From the NCBI RefSeq assembly GCF_010727475.1, contig NZ_AP022567.1:7812001-7876000 (forward strand): DNA of 64,000 nucleotides. The letters run 5' to 3'. How positions within the stretch are numbered: position 1 is the stretch's first letter; every line of letters starts with the position of its first letter. Source of the stretch: Mycolicibacterium mageritense (GTDB taxonomy: Bacteria > Actinomycetota > Actinomycetes > Mycobacteriales > Mycobacteriaceae). The position numbers and the translations under genes were made by a program. The notes under the pieces were generated by a model. That model was not told the DNA's origin. It searched no databases and saw only the letters and a program-made list of their open reading frames with translations. This document shows positions 1-9,149 of the stretch, in pieces.

Positions 1-39
1 ATCGCCCTCGGCAACAAGGGACTTCACGCTTCGTGTCAC
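1..39 (-). CDS. 5' end of a divergent gene (partial)
   Basis: Only the first 13 codons are in the window; the gene continues past position 1. A GTG at 39-37 is preceded on the minus strand by a strong GAGGAG ribosome binding site four bases upstream, and the reading frame stays open to the window edge (MTRSVKSLVAEGD). The product cannot be recognised from so little. Being divergent from the PucR gene starting at 180, it shares the 140-bp interval 40-179 and may be a target of that regulator. Confidence 0.5.
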   Translation of the reverse strand, partial: MTRSVKSLVAEGD

Positions 40-179
40 GGTGCTCCTCTTCGTCGGATCCGCCCGTCAGCCGACTGGCCCGGGTAGAGCAACCATATGA
101 AGAGCAGCCAGAACAACCCATGGCTGTTTGTGCCAAAGAACATCGCGGTTGTTGTCGATCAACGCTAAGCTACCCGCCT

Positions 180-1838
180 ATGAACACGCCCGACATGGCG
201 GCTGCACATTCGAGCGAAACCCTCACTCTCCGCGAGCTACTCGATGACGAAGTGTTGTCCGGTGCCGAATTGATCGCGGGCAGTTCAGGTCTGGACCGGG
301 CCATCAGTGCCGTCAACGTGATGACGGTTCCCGACATCGGCCGATGGGTCCGCCAGGACGAGTTCCTCCTGGCGACCGGGTATCCGTTGCCCCGCGACGA
401 CGAAGACCAGGCCAAGCTCCTCGTGGATCTGCACCAGCTCGGGCTGGCCGGTATCGGAATCAAACTCGATCGTTACATGCCCGAACTCGGCCAGCCGGTG
501 ATCGACGCCGCCGATCGACTCGGCCTGCCGCTGGTGGTCATCCCGGAGCGCATCCGTTTCGACGACATCCTCAGCAGGGCATTCGCGATCATCGTCAACC
601 GGCAGGCGTCGGCGCTGGCAAAGGCTCAGGAGATACACCACTCCTTCCTGGCGATCACGCTGTCGGGCGGCGGCCTCAGCGAACTGGCCGGCAGCCTGTC
701 CGGTCTGCTCGGCGACGCCAGTGTGGCGATCACCGATCCACAAGGGACCGTGCTGGCGCAGGCCGGCGACGAGGCTCCCCTGGTGGATCTGCATTTCATG
801 AAGGCAGAGTCGGCCGACCTGCTGCGGTTGGGTTTGACCGGCCTGCACACCGACAAGCGCACCGGCAAGCGCTGGGCGTCTCGCGAGATCCGCGCGGGGC
901 GCCTGCACCACGGATTCGTCGTCGCGGTCGAAGCCGAAAGACCGTTCGGCGAGTTCAGCCTGGTGGCCGTCGGCCAGGCCGCAATCGTTGCGGCGCTGGA
1001 GGTTACGCGCGACCTCGCGGTGGGCGCGGTCGAACGGCGATTCTCGTCCAACGCCCTGTTCGAGCTGATCTCGGGCAGCGAATCCGAGTCGGGCGAATAC
1101 GCATCGCTGGGTTCAGGTTTCGGCTGGGATCTCGAACGAGACATCGCGGTCCTGGTCGGCCGCAGAGAAGGCACGCCCGACGAAGCCCATTCGACCAGGC
1201 GCCGGTCCCGGCTGGCCGACGACCGCGCGATCGAGTTCTGGGCGTCGGCCGTACGCAGTCAGGACCGCTTGGCAGCCGCGGCCGGGCTCGGTTCCGAGTT
1301 GGTGGCAGTCATCGGTGCCGACCAGGACGTGCTCGCCGTGGCCCACGCCGTGCAGGACGAAGTCGCGCATTTCACCAACGGCCAGTACGCAATCGGCGTC
1401 AGCCGCAGCTATCCGGGCCCGGCCGGTGTCTCGATCGCCTACCAGGAGGCCCGGACCGCGCTGCGCCTCGGGTCGCGGGTCTCGGGGCTCGGCGCGGTGA
1501 CGGCATACGGCGAGCTGGGCCTGTTCCGGTTGCTGGCGCAGGTCAGCGACGAAGACCTGCGCGCGTTCGCCGACGAGAAACTCGGCCCCGTCCTCCGCAT
1601 GAGCGAACCCGAACGATCCGAGATGTTCCAGACGCTGGAGACACTCATCGAGCACAACATGAACATGGCTGAGGCGGCACGACATCTGCACTACCACTAC
1701 AACACCCTGCGCTACCGTCTGGCGAAACTCGAACGCCTCCTCGGCCCGTTCAGCACCAGCACCCCGGTGGCCATCCAGATCGGTGTGGCGTTGCAGATCA
1801 ACGAGATGCAGAAGATTCTCGCGACTCGGCCGACATGA
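180..1838 (+). CDS. PucR family transcriptional regulator
   Basis: A 552-residue regulator of the PucR/CdaR type. The N-terminal PucR sensor domain covers roughly residues 10-130 (LTLRELLDDEVLSGAELIAG onward), a GGDEF-like middle region follows, and the C-terminal helix-turn-helix of the HTH_30 type is visible near residues 480-545, with the signature NMAEAARHLHYHYNTLRYRL. The ATG at 180 was chosen because the PucR domain begins a few residues later and the upstream in-frame extension is low quality. Family members respond to purines or other nitrogen compounds and activate catabolic genes. It converges on, and overlaps by 41 bp, the xdhC-like end of the molybdenum hydroxylase operon, which is its most plausible target. 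The effector is unknown. Confidence 0.9.
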   Translation: MNTPDMAAAHSSETLTLRELLDDEVLSGAELIAGSSGLDRAISAVNVMTVPDIGRWVRQDEFLLATGYPLPRDDEDQAKLLVDLHQLGLAGIGIKLDRYMPELGQPVIDAADRLGLPLVVIPERIRFDDILSRAFAIIVNRQASALAKAQEIHHSFLAITLSGGGLSELAGSLSGLLGDASVAITDPQGTVLAQAGDEAPLVDLHFMKAESADLLRLGLTGLHTDKRTGKRWASREIRAGRLHHGFVVAVEAERPFGEFSLVAVGQAAIVAALEVTRDLAVGAVERRFSSNALFELISGSESESGEYASLGSGFGWDLERDIAVLVGRREGTPDEAHSTRRRSRLADDRAIEFWASAVRSQDRLAAAAGLGSELVAVIGADQDVLAVAHAVQDEVAHFTNGQYAIGVSRSYPGPAGVSIAYQEARTALRLGSRVSGLGAVTAYGELGLFRLLAQVSDEDLRAFADEKLGPVLRMSEPERSEMFQTLETLIEHNMNMAEAARHLHYHYNTLRYRLAKLERLLGPFSTSTPVAIQIGVALQINEMQKILATRPT

Positions 1839-2979
1839 CGGCGGGCACGTGTGGACTTTCGTGGATGGGCCCCGCGGTGTCCGTGAGGTGCCGTCCGCTG
1901 CCTCCCCACCGGCGCGCGACGATCTCCGCCGCGATCGAGATCGCCGTCTCTTCCGGGGTCCGCGCGCCCAGGTCGAGGCCGATGGGACTGCACAGTCTGG
2001 CCAGCTCGGCCTCTGACAATCCCTTCTCCCGCAAGCGCTTCGAACGGTCGTCATGCGTGCGACGCGAACCCATGGCGCCGACATAGGCGAGGTGCGGGAT
2101 CCGCAACGCCACCTCGAGCAGCGGCACGTCGAACTTCGGATCGTGTGTCAAGACCGCGACGACCGTACGCGCATCGATCCGGCCCGCGGCGTTCTCACCG
2201 GCGAGGTAGCGGTGCGGCCAGTCCACCACCACGGCGTCGGCGTCGGGAAATCGACTGCGCGTGGCGAACACCGGACGCGCGTCACATACCGTGACGTGAT
2301 AACCCAGGAAGGTGCCTGCGCGTGCAAGGGCCGCGGCGAAGTCGATCGCGCCGAACACCAGCATCCGCGGCTTGGGCGCGAACACGCTGACGAAGACCCG
2401 CATTCCGGCACCGCGGCGTTCTCCGTCGGGACCGTACGTCAGCGTCGCACTGTGGCCCGCGGCCAGCAGGCCCAGAGCATCGTCGCGAACCGCCTCGTCG
2501 GCCCGGGCCGAGCCGACAGTGCTGTCCACCCGCGCCGTTTCGTCCGGGCGAATCACGAGCCGCCGCCCGACCCAGGAGCGATTGGGATGTGCGACGACCG
2601 TGGCGACCGCGACCGGGCGCCCGGCCTCGACGTCGTCGGCGATCCCGCCCAGTTCCGGGAAGCTCTGGCGATCCACCTTCTCGACGTAGACGTCGAGGAT
2701 CCCGCCGCACGTGAGTCCCACCGCGAACGCGTCGTCGTCAGACACCCCGTAGCGCTGCAGGATCGGCCGGCCCGATGCGGCCACGGCCTGTGCCAGGTCG
2801 TACACCGCACCTTCGACACACCCGCCCGACACCGAGCCGTAGGCACACCCGTCGGAACCGACCATCATCGCCGCGCCCGGCGGGCGCGGCGCGGACCGGA
2901 ACGTCGCGACCACGGTGCCGAGACCGACGCTCTCGCCGGCGCGCCAGCGTTTGGTCAGCTCCCCCAACAACTCCCGCAC
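1798..2979 (-). CDS. XdhC/CoxI family molybdenum cofactor maturation protein
   Basis: A 393-residue XdhC-type protein, which in characterised systems binds and delivers sulfurated molybdenum cofactor to xanthine-dehydrogenase-family enzymes. The N-terminal XdhC/CoxI domain (about residues 10-80) shows the GSVSGGCVEGAV signature with its conserved cysteine. The C-terminal Rossmann domain (about residues 200-350) carries YVGAMGSRRTHDDR. It starts with GTG seven bases after coxG and is the last gene of the operon. Its presence supports the downstream enzyme being a true Mo hydroxylase. The 3' end overlaps the convergent pucR gene. Confidence 0.88.
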   Translation of the reverse strand: MRELLGELTKRWRAGESVGLGTVVATFRSAPRPPGAAMMVGSDGCAYGSVSGGCVEGAVYDLAQAVAASGRPILQRYGVSDDDAFAVGLTCGGILDVYVEKVDRQSFPELGGIADDVEAGRPVAVATVVAHPNRSWVGRRLVIRPDETARVDSTVGSARADEAVRDDALGLLAAGHSATLTYGPDGERRGAGMRVFVSVFAPKPRMLVFGAIDFAAALARAGTFLGYHVTVCDARPVFATRSRFPDADAVVVDWPHRYLAGENAAGRIDARTVVAVLTHDPKFDVPLLEVALRIPHLAYVGAMGSRRTHDDRSKRLREKGLSEAELARLCSPIGLDLGARTPEETAISIAAEIVARRWGGSGRHLTDTAGPIHESPHVPAVMSAESRESSASR

Positions 2980-2986
2980 GGCTGTG

Positions 2987-3628
2987 TCAGTTCGGGCGCA
3001 CGCGGGTGCTCAGCCGCTCCAGGAAATCGGCGAGGCGTTCCCGCGTCACCGCCCAGATCAATGGCAGCACCTTGATTTCGCCGCCCCCGCGCGTCGCGGT
3101 GGGCTCCGACCGCGGTGCGGCCACCGACGTCAGCGTGGCCGTCGCGGCCTGGCGTGCGCCGTCGGCGGCAGGCGCGGGCCGGCCCCGCCCTTCGATGCGG
3201 CTGCCCAACTCGCCGGCGAAGTCGACGAACATCTGGTTGGACACGTCCCGAATGCCACGGCCCAGCGAGGCGATTCGGCCTGTGAGGTCGATGTCGGAGA
3301 CCACGTCGATACGGCTGCCCGCATCGGCGGGCTCGACCTGCAATGCGACGTGCGCCACGACCGAACCGGAACCGCGCTTGTCGCGCCCGCTCGCGTCGAG
3401 CACGATCCGCCGCGCTGCCGCGTCCCGCTCGACCACCGACGCACGTCCCGCGTAGTTCATCTTCAGCGGCCCGATCGCCACGCGCAGCACGCCCTCGTAG
3501 CGGTCGTCACCCAACTCGTCGACGAGTTCAGCGCCGGGCATGCATTCCACCACCGCCGGGGTGTCCTGAAGGAACGCCCACACGTCGTCGGGGGCGGCAC
3601 CGACCTCGGTCCGATGCTGTAATTTCAT
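2987..3628 (-). CDS. CoxG-like SRPBCC family protein
   Basis: A 213-residue protein with an N-terminal SRPBCC/CoxG fold (about residues 1-145; MKLQHRTEVGAAPDDVWAFL and the CMPGAE signature). In CO dehydrogenase systems CoxG helps membrane recruitment of the enzyme; in other Mo hydroxylase operons its role is unproven. The C-terminal 60 residues are linker-like, with a short hydrophobic amphipathic segment (LPLIWAVTRERLADFL) that could associate with membrane. The ATG overlaps the stop of the large subunit gene by the four bases ATGA, so it is translationally coupled. It occurs here with a xanthine-dehydrogenase-type enzyme, not a form I CO dehydrogenase. Confidence 0.85.
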   Translation of the reverse strand: MKLQHRTEVGAAPDDVWAFLQDTPAVVECMPGAELVDELGDDRYEGVLRVAIGPLKMNYAGRASVVERDAAARRIVLDASGRDKRGSGSVVAHVALQVEPADAGSRIDVVSDIDLTGRIASLGRGIRDVSNQMFVDFAGELGSRIEGRGRPAPAADGARQAATATLTSVAAPRSEPTATRGGGEIKVLPLIWAVTRERLADFLERLSTRVRPN

Positions 3629-6012
3629 GCGCTGTCTCCCCTTTCGAGTTCACGCTGGTCGAGCAGGGCCAGCACCCGCTCGGCGGTGATGGGTAGCTGG
3701 GTGGGCCTGACACCGATCGCGGCCTCGACTGCGCTGGCGATGGTGGCCGCGGGCGGGCCGATCGGTGGTTCACCGATGCCGCGGGCGTTGAGCGGTCCAC
3801 GGCCCTCACCACTTTCGACGATGGCGACGCGGATGTCGGGCAGGTCCATCGCCGTCGGGATGAGGTAGTCGGCGAACAGCGACGACAGCGGATGGCCGGC
3901 GTCGGTGACGCAGTCCTCGGTGAGCGCGTAGCCGATGCCCTGCGCGGCACCGCCGATGATCTGGCCGTGCACCCGGGTGGGATTGATCGCTCGGCCCACG
4001 TCGTGGCACGCCGCGTACTTGAGCAACCGCACGTCACCGGTCTCCAGATCGACCTCGACCTCGGCGGCATGCGTGCCGAACGTGTAGTCGGGATAGGTGT
4101 GTCCCTGGCCCTTCTGCGGGTCGAAGCCACCGGACCGGGCCCGCCAGGTGTTCAGCACCGCGGTGTCGACGCGGGCTTCGTTGGCCGCGCGCACCAGTTC
4201 GGGCAGGCTCAGCCCGGTGGTTCCGTCCTCGGTGCGGACCATGCCGTCGACCCACACCAGCGCGTCTTCGGGAACTCCGAGTTCCTTTGCGGCGACGGGG
4301 GTGAGCTGGTCGCGCAGCTTGCGCGCGGCTCGCAGGATCGCGTTGCCCGACATGTACAGCTGACGCGTGGCATAGGTGCCACCGGCAGGCGGGGTCAGCG
4401 CGGTGTCCCCGATGTAGACACTGATGTCCGAAAGCGCGACACCGAGGATTTCCGAGGCGATCTGACACAGGCTCGCGGCCTGGCCGGCCCCGAGGTCCGT
4501 GACCCCGCTGCGGATCAGCAACGTGCCGTCGGCCTGCAGCGTCACCCACGCCGCGGCGTGGTCACGGAACCAGATGGACCGGCCGTATGGCTGCATGCCG
4601 CACGCGAAGCCCCGCCCGACAACCCGGTTGGGCCCGCTCGGTTGGCTTGGCTCGCCGAGCATTTCGAGCGCGGCATCCCGCGTCTCGCGCACGGCGACGG
4701 CAGTCGTGATCGGTTCCCCGCCGGCCAGCAGGTCACCTTTCTCGATGTAGTTGCGGTCGCGCACCTCCTCGCGGCTCAACCCGAGTTCGGCCGCGAGCGC
4801 ATCCATCTGGGATTCATAACCGAGGGTCACCTGCATGGCTCCGAACCCGCGGAAGGCACTCGTGGGCACGTTGTTGGTGAACACGGCCCGCGACCGGATG
4901 CGGACCGCCGGAACCTTGTACGGGCCTGGCGACAGGGCCGCGCCGGCGAACAGCACCCGGGCACTCAGGCACGGATAGGCGCCCGCGTCGCCGACGATGT
5001 CGGCGTCGACCGCGAGGATCTTTCCGTCCTTGGTGGCCGCGGTGCGGTAGTGCATGGTGAACGGGTGGCGTTTGGTGCTCGCCAGGATCGATTCCTGTCG
5101 CGACCAGATCATCCGCACGGGCCTGCGGGTCCGCCAGACCAGCAGCGCGATGTAGGGCTCGACGGTCATGTCCTCTTTGCCGCCGAAGCCGCCACCCATG
5201 TAGGACGCGATCACGCGCACCTGGCTCTGCGGTAGCCCGAGGATCGTCGCGATCTCGACCGCATGCTCGATGACCTGTGTCGAGATCCGCAGTGTGACAA
5301 CGTCGTTCTCGATCCACCCCACACCCGCCTCGGTTTCGAGGTAGGCGTGCTCGACATGCTGGCTGCGGTAGGTGTGGTCGACGACGACATCGGCGGCGGC
5401 GAACGCGGCATCGACGTCGCCACGGTCGAGGTGCCAGTTGACCAGGACATTGCCTTCGTCGTGCACGAGCGGCGCACCGTCGGCCAAGGCGTCCTCGGGG
5501 CGGTAGACGCCGGGCAGCGGTTCGTATTCGACCTCGACGAGGTCGACCGCCTCGGCCGCGGTCTCCGGATCTGTCGCGGCGACCACCGCGACCGGCTCGC
5601 CGACGTACCGCACGCGGTCGCGGGCCAGCACAGGCTGTTCGACGGTCAGTTCGCCGAGCCCGCCGCTGGCGTGCTCGACGATCGCGTTGTGCGGGACGTC
5701 CGCGGCGGTCAGCACGGCCACCACACCTTCGAGCCGCTCGGCGGCCGACGTGTCGATCCGGACGATGCGTGCGGGTGCGACGTCGGACCGGACGACCTTG
5801 CCGTGGATCATGCCCGGCAGGTTCCAGTCCGCGGCGTACAGCAGGGTGCCACGCACCTTGTTGACGAAGTCGTGGTGGGCGGGCGACTGCCCGACCACCC
5901 GGAAGTCGCGTTCGCGCGGCTCGGGGCCCGAGTCCGCGTCCGGATCGAATTCTGCCGGGGCGCTGGGTGGTTCGGTCGTATCGGGAGTGGTTCCCGGTTC
6001 GACGGTGGTCAC
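3625..6012 (-). CDS. Xanthine dehydrogenase family molybdopterin-binding large subunit
   Basis: A 795-residue catalytic subunit that binds Mo-molybdopterin cytosine dinucleotide. The order is a short acidic/proline-rich leader, an aldehyde oxidase/xanthine dehydrogenase a/b hammerhead domain (about residues 40-160; HDFVNKVRGTLLYAADW), then the Mo-binding domains with GGGFGGKEDM, the SAFRGFGAMQ loop and the C-terminal GIGEPPIGPPAATIASAVEAA containing the catalytic-type Glu. The active-site loop is xanthine-dehydrogenase-like and lacks the AYXCSFR motif of CO dehydrogenase. The GTG at 6012 overlaps the stop of the iron-sulfur subunit as GTGA; an upstream in-frame extension was rejected. The substrate is unknown: a heteroaromatic or purine-like compound hydroxylated before CoA activation is plausible. 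Confidence 0.92.
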   Translation of the reverse strand: MTTVEPGTTPDTTEPPSAPAEFDPDADSGPEPRERDFRVVGQSPAHHDFVNKVRGTLLYAADWNLPGMIHGKVVRSDVAPARIVRIDTSAAERLEGVVAVLTAADVPHNAIVEHASGGLGELTVEQPVLARDRVRYVGEPVAVVAATDPETAAEAVDLVEVEYEPLPGVYRPEDALADGAPLVHDEGNVLVNWHLDRGDVDAAFAAADVVVDHTYRSQHVEHAYLETEAGVGWIENDVVTLRISTQVIEHAVEIATILGLPQSQVRVIASYMGGGFGGKEDMTVEPYIALLVWRTRRPVRMIWSRQESILASTKRHPFTMHYRTAATKDGKILAVDADIVGDAGAYPCLSARVLFAGAALSPGPYKVPAVRIRSRAVFTNNVPTSAFRGFGAMQVTLGYESQMDALAAELGLSREEVRDRNYIEKGDLLAGGEPITTAVAVRETRDAALEMLGEPSQPSGPNRVVGRGFACGMQPYGRSIWFRDHAAAWVTLQADGTLLIRSGVTDLGAGQAASLCQIASEILGVALSDISVYIGDTALTPPAGGTYATRQLYMSGNAILRAARKLRDQLTPVAAKELGVPEDALVWVDGMVRTEDGTTGLSLPELVRAANEARVDTAVLNTWRARSGGFDPQKGQGHTYPDYTFGTHAAEVEVDLETGDVRLLKYAACHDVGRAINPTRVHGQIIGGAAQGIGYALTEDCVTDAGHPLSSLFADYLIPTAMDLPDIRVAIVESGEGRGPLNARGIGEPPIGPPAATIASAVEAAIGVRPTQLPITAERVLALLDQRELERGDSA

Positions 6013-6503
6013 TGGGCACCTCCCCTCTCTACTGCCGGTGTGTGCAGATAGTCTTCGACCGCATCGACGATGGCCTGATAACCCGTGCAGCGGCACAGGT
6101 TCCCGACCAACTCATGGCGGATCTCTTCGCGCGATGCGTCCGGATTGCGTTCGGCGAGCGTGGCCGCGGTCAACAGCATTCCCGGTGTGCAGAAGCCGCA
6201 CTGGGACGCGCCGCGCTCCAGGAAGCACTTCTGCAGGGGATGCGGCTCATCCTGCGGATCCGACCAGCCGCGCAGGGTCACGATGTCGTGGCCCTCCGCC
6301 TGAACCGCGTACACGCAGCATGCGCTCACGGGGTCGCCGTCCATCAGGACCGTGCAGGTGCCGCAGACACCTTCGGCGCAGCCGTACCGCACGTCAGGCA
6401 TACCGAGGTCGTCGTGCAGGACGTCGAGCAGCGTGCGGTCGTTGCGCACCCACACCTCGTGATCGCGGTCGTTCACGCGGAGCACCACCTGGGTTCGGAT
6501 CAT
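6009..6503 (-). CDS. (2Fe-2S)-binding small subunit of the Mo hydroxylase
   Basis: A 164-residue electron-transfer subunit. The N-terminal plant-type ferredoxin domain has the Cys pattern GCAEGVCGTCTVLMDG (about residues 41-56) plus a further Cys pair at SACC. The C-terminal four-helix [2Fe-2S] domain shows the classic QCGFCTPGM (about residue 101) and LCRCTGYQAI (about residue 136). The length is normal for the family. It is coupled on both sides by four-base overlaps, with the FAD subunit upstream and the large subunit downstream, which implies a 1:1:1 heterotrimer. Confidence 0.95.
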   Translation of the reverse strand: MIRTQVVLRVNDRDHEVWVRNDRTLLDVLHDDLGMPDVRYGCAEGVCGTCTVLMDGDPVSACCVYAVQAEGHDIVTLRGWSDPQDEPHPLQKCFLERGASQCGFCTPGMLLTAATLAERNPDASREEIRHELVGNLCRCTGYQAIVDAVEDYLHTPAVERGGAQ

Positions 6504-7390
6504 GCTGTGCGGCCCTCCTCTGCGAGTACCTGTTCCAAGAGCCTGCGGGTGTGCACCGCGACGAGCCGGCGCCGGTAGTCGGCCGTGGCATGCAGATCCG
6601 TGTCCGGGTCGAGCGATGCCGCGATCGCGTCGGCACTCTCGCGGGCCCGGTCCGGGTTGCCGGGGTCCGACAGCGCCGGTGCGAGGTATTCCGGGTCGAC
6701 CAGCAACGGCCGGACCGCGACGCCGCCGAGCACCACGCGAACGTCGGTGGCGGCGCGTGCCATGACCGTGACGCTGACGGTCGCGAAATCGGAGTACCGG
6801 CGGACGACTTCGTGAAATCCCCAGCGACCGTCGGCGCCGACCGGAATGCGCCCGCCGACGATCACCTCGTTCGGTTCCATCGCGGTGGTCAGGTAGGTGA
6901 TGAAGAACTCGTCGGCGGGGACGGTGCGGGTGCCGCTCGGCCCCTGCACGATGATCTCGCCGCCCATGGCCATCGTGACGGCGGCGATCTCCCCGGTCGG
7001 GTCCGCGTGGGCAAGTGTGCCACCGAAGGTGCCGCGGTTGCGGACGCGCACGTTGCCCACGAATCGCACGGCGTGCGACAACAGCGGCGCGTGCGTGCGC
7101 ACCACATCGGACGTGGTCAGCACCCGATGACGGGTGTTGGCGTCGATGACGATGTGATTACCGTCGAGCCGGGGCGCGGCGGCCGGGATGGGATTGACGT
7201 CGATGAGTGCACCGGGCGCCGCCAGGCGCAGGTTGAGCATGGGGATCAGGCTTTGCCCACCTGCGAGGATCTTGGCCTCGTCGTCCCACAGTTCGAGTAG
7301 TTCGATTGCGTCGGACCATGATTCGGCGCGCTGATATTCGAAGCAGCTGGCCGCGGTGCGCCCGGCCTGCGTTGTCTCCTGCACCGTCAT
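6500..7390 (-). CDS. FAD-binding medium subunit of the Mo hydroxylase
   Basis: A 296-residue CoxM/CutM-type flavoprotein subunit that accepts electrons from the iron-sulfur subunit. FAD-binding signatures are AGGQSLIPMLNLRLA (about residues 42-56) and the GTFGGTLAHADPTGEI segment (about residues 118-133), followed by the C-terminal CO dehydrogenase flavoprotein domain. The final acceptor is unknown. The start ATG overlaps the stop of the CoA-transferase beta gene, and its own stop overlaps the start of the 2Fe-2S gene, so all enzyme subunits are translated from one coupled transcript. Confidence 0.93.
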   Translation of the reverse strand: MTVQETTQAGRTAASCFEYQRAESWSDAIELLELWDDEAKILAGGQSLIPMLNLRLAAPGALIDVNPIPAAAPRLDGNHIVIDANTRHRVLTTSDVVRTHAPLLSHAVRFVGNVRVRNRGTFGGTLAHADPTGEIAAVTMAMGGEIIVQGPSGTRTVPADEFFITYLTTAMEPNEVIVGGRIPVGADGRWGFHEVVRRYSDFATVSVTVMARAATDVRVVLGGVAVRPLLVDPEYLAPALSDPGNPDRARESADAIAASLDPDTDLHATADYRRRLVAVHTRRLLEQVLAEEGRTA

Positions 7391-8187
7391 GCCTGTGTCT
7401 CCTCACCGTCGACGAGGTGGCGCAGCAACGCCAGTTCGGCGTCGTCCACGGGCGGCAGCTCGTCGAGCTGATCGTGCACCAGCAGCTCGAATCCCGTTGC
7501 GGCCCTGACCTGGTCGAGCGTGACACCGGCCTGCAGCGCGCGCACGCGCATCCGGCGGGAATCGGGCGCGAAGTCGAGCAGCGCAAGGTCGGTGACCACC
7601 CACCGGGGCCCACCGTAGAGCAGTCCGCTGTCCCGCCGCGAGGTCGTGCCGGTCAAGAAACCGGGGCTGGTGATGAAGTCGACGCGCTCGACGAAGCGGC
7701 GCGGCTCGTGCGGCGTGACCACCACGACCTCATTGCACATCGAGGCGATGTCGTTGGCCCCGCCCGGACCGGGCAGCCGGACAGCCGGTTTCGCCGGATC
7801 GCCGACGACGCTCGTGTTGACGTTGCCGTACTGATCGACCTGCGCGACACCGATGAAGCCGTAGTCGAAGAAACCACGCTGGGCCATCAGGAAGATGTCG
7901 GTCGCGGTGGTCAGCATCTGGGCACCGATCGCGGCGCGGACCTCGTTGGTGGACGCGGGCAGTTCACCGGCCTGCAGTTCGATGCCGATCATGCCGCCCT
8001 CGAGCAGCACCGTCAGGTTGGGGGCCTGGCGCCGCTTGGCGATCGCCGCCGCAACCAGCGGCTGGCCGATCCCGGCGAAGAGCACCTTGCCGTCTTCGAG
8101 CAACCGGCTGGCCGCGATGGTCATGATCTCGTCGGGCCTTGCGTCGGGATGTTGGACGGGACGCGCCCGGGTCAGGGATTCGGTCAT
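7387..8187 (-). CDS. CoA-transferase beta subunit (glutaconate CoA-transferase type)
   Basis: A 266-residue beta subunit of a class I (family I) CoA-transferase. The ATG at 8187 overlaps the alpha-subunit stop as ATGA; a longer in-frame extension upstream is a frame shadow of the alpha gene. Visible features are the LFAGIGQPLVAAAIAKR segment near the N-terminus and LLEGGMIGIELQAG, where the Glu sits at the position used for CoA-thioester chemistry. Such enzymes move CoA onto dicarboxylic or ring-opened acids; related IpdAB proteins in mycobacteria instead hydrolyse a steroid ring. The neighbouring hydroxylase suggests its substrate is an acid produced after hydroxylation. The specificity is inference. 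Confidence 0.88.
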   Translation of the reverse strand: MTESLTRARPVQHPDARPDEIMTIAASRLLEDGKVLFAGIGQPLVAAAIAKRRQAPNLTVLLEGGMIGIELQAGELPASTNEVRAAIGAQMLTTATDIFLMAQRGFFDYGFIGVAQVDQYGNVNTSVVGDPAKPAVRLPGPGGANDIASMCNEVVVVTPHEPRRFVERVDFITSPGFLTGTTSRRDSGLLYGGPRWVVTDLALLDFAPDSRRMRVRALQAGVTLDQVRAATGFELLVHDQLDELPPVDDAELALLRHLVDGEETQA

Positions 8188-9149
8188 CTCGGCAGCATCT
8201 CCTCGGCGGTGCGTCGTGCGGCCGCGAGTCGATCGGGATCGATCGAGGCCAGATACGCGTCGTGGTCGGCGTGGGCGGTCAGTGCCGCGACGTAGGACCG
8301 GGCACCTTCGATGCCGCCCTTCTTCACAGCTTGCATATACGCGGTGAATTCGTCGAGGTCGGCCTCGTAGTGCCCGTAGCACTCGTGCGGGTAGGCACCC
8401 ATGGGCTGATGCACGACCGCGTCGACGGCAAATCCCGGAATCGCGGTGCGGGCCGGGTCGGACCGGAATTCGTCGGTGGTGACGATCTCCTCCGCTGAGA
8501 TGATGACCCGGCGTGCGGCCAGGGCCAGATCGGCGTCCATCAGTTGATAGCCGTCGATCTGGGCGTTGCCCGCGGCGTCGGCGCGCTGGACGTGGATCAG
8601 CGCCACGTCGGGGTTCAGGCTCGGGACCGCATTGAGGAGCTGCCCGGTGTAGGGGCACGTGACCTTCGCCAGGCCCAGCTGGATGTCGATGTCGGAGCCC
8701 AGCATGCTGAGCGTGGGCAGGTAGGGCACGCCCATGGCTCCGGCCTTGTAGCGCAACCCGATACCGAGATGACTCCACTCCTCGAAGACGGGGTTGCCGT
8801 GCTCGACCAGATGCCGCACGACCGGCGCGAGGCCCCAACCGTGGCCGATCCCGACCCAGCTGGTCATGATGCGTTCGGCGGTGCCGGTGGCCAGCATGAG
8901 TTCGGCTTCGAAACACGACAGCGGCCGCGTCATGGTCAGCCCGGTGCGGCCCTGCCGCAGCAACTCGATGAGCAGCGCCATGGGGGTGCGCGCGTGATTG
9001 GTGCCCCCCACGCCGATCACCGCGCCCTCGGGAACCAGCCGGCGTACGGCCTCGGCTGCCGTGGTGATCTTGTCATCGCTTGTGCGCGTGCGCCCTTCGA
9101 GTTCGAGACGCGCTTCGGTGACGCCCGGGGTCATCAGCCGGCCACTCAT
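8184..9149 (-). CDS. CoA-transferase alpha subunit (glutaconate CoA-transferase type)
   Basis: A 321-residue alpha subunit, partner of the downstream beta subunit. The start ATG at 9149 overlaps the flavin oxidoreductase stop as ATGA. The N-terminal Rossmann-like part shows VPEGAVIGVGGTNHARTP (about residues 39-56), the glycine-rich CoA-binding segment, and the C-terminal half contains HVQRADAAGNAQIDG, typical of family I CoA-transferase alpha subunits. Two-gene organisation and lengths match glutaconate or 3-oxoacid CoA-transferases. It probably activates the acid product of the adjacent Mo hydroxylase route, though order in the pathway cannot be read from sequence. Confidence 0.88.
   Translation of the reverse strand: MSGRLMTPGVTEARLELEGRTRTSDDKITTAAEAVRRLVPEGAVIGVGGTNHARTPMALLIELLRQGRTGLTMTRPLSCFEAELMLATGTAERIMTSWVGIGHGWGLAPVVRHLVEHGNPVFEEWSHLGIGLRYKAGAMGVPYLPTLSMLGSDIDIQLGLAKVTCPYTGQLLNAVPSLNPDVALIHVQRADAAGNAQIDGYQLMDADLALAARRVIISAEEIVTTDEFRSDPARTAIPGFAVDAVVHQPMGAYPHECYGHYEADLDEFTAYMQAVKKGGIEGARSYVAALTAHADHDAYLASIDPDRLAAARRTAEEMLPR

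Noticed and set aside
3625..7390. Carbon monoxide dehydrogenase (coxMSL with coxG)
   Set aside because: The large subunit shows SAFRGFGAMQ rather than the AYXCSFR loop of form I CO dehydrogenase, and CoA-transferase and LLM genes are in the operon; a xanthine-dehydrogenase-family hydroxylase fits better.
8188..8916. Long N-terminal extension of the CoA-transferase beta subunit
   Set aside because: It is an Arg-rich frame shadow of the alpha-subunit gene; the ATG at 8187 overlapping the alpha stop is the natural start.
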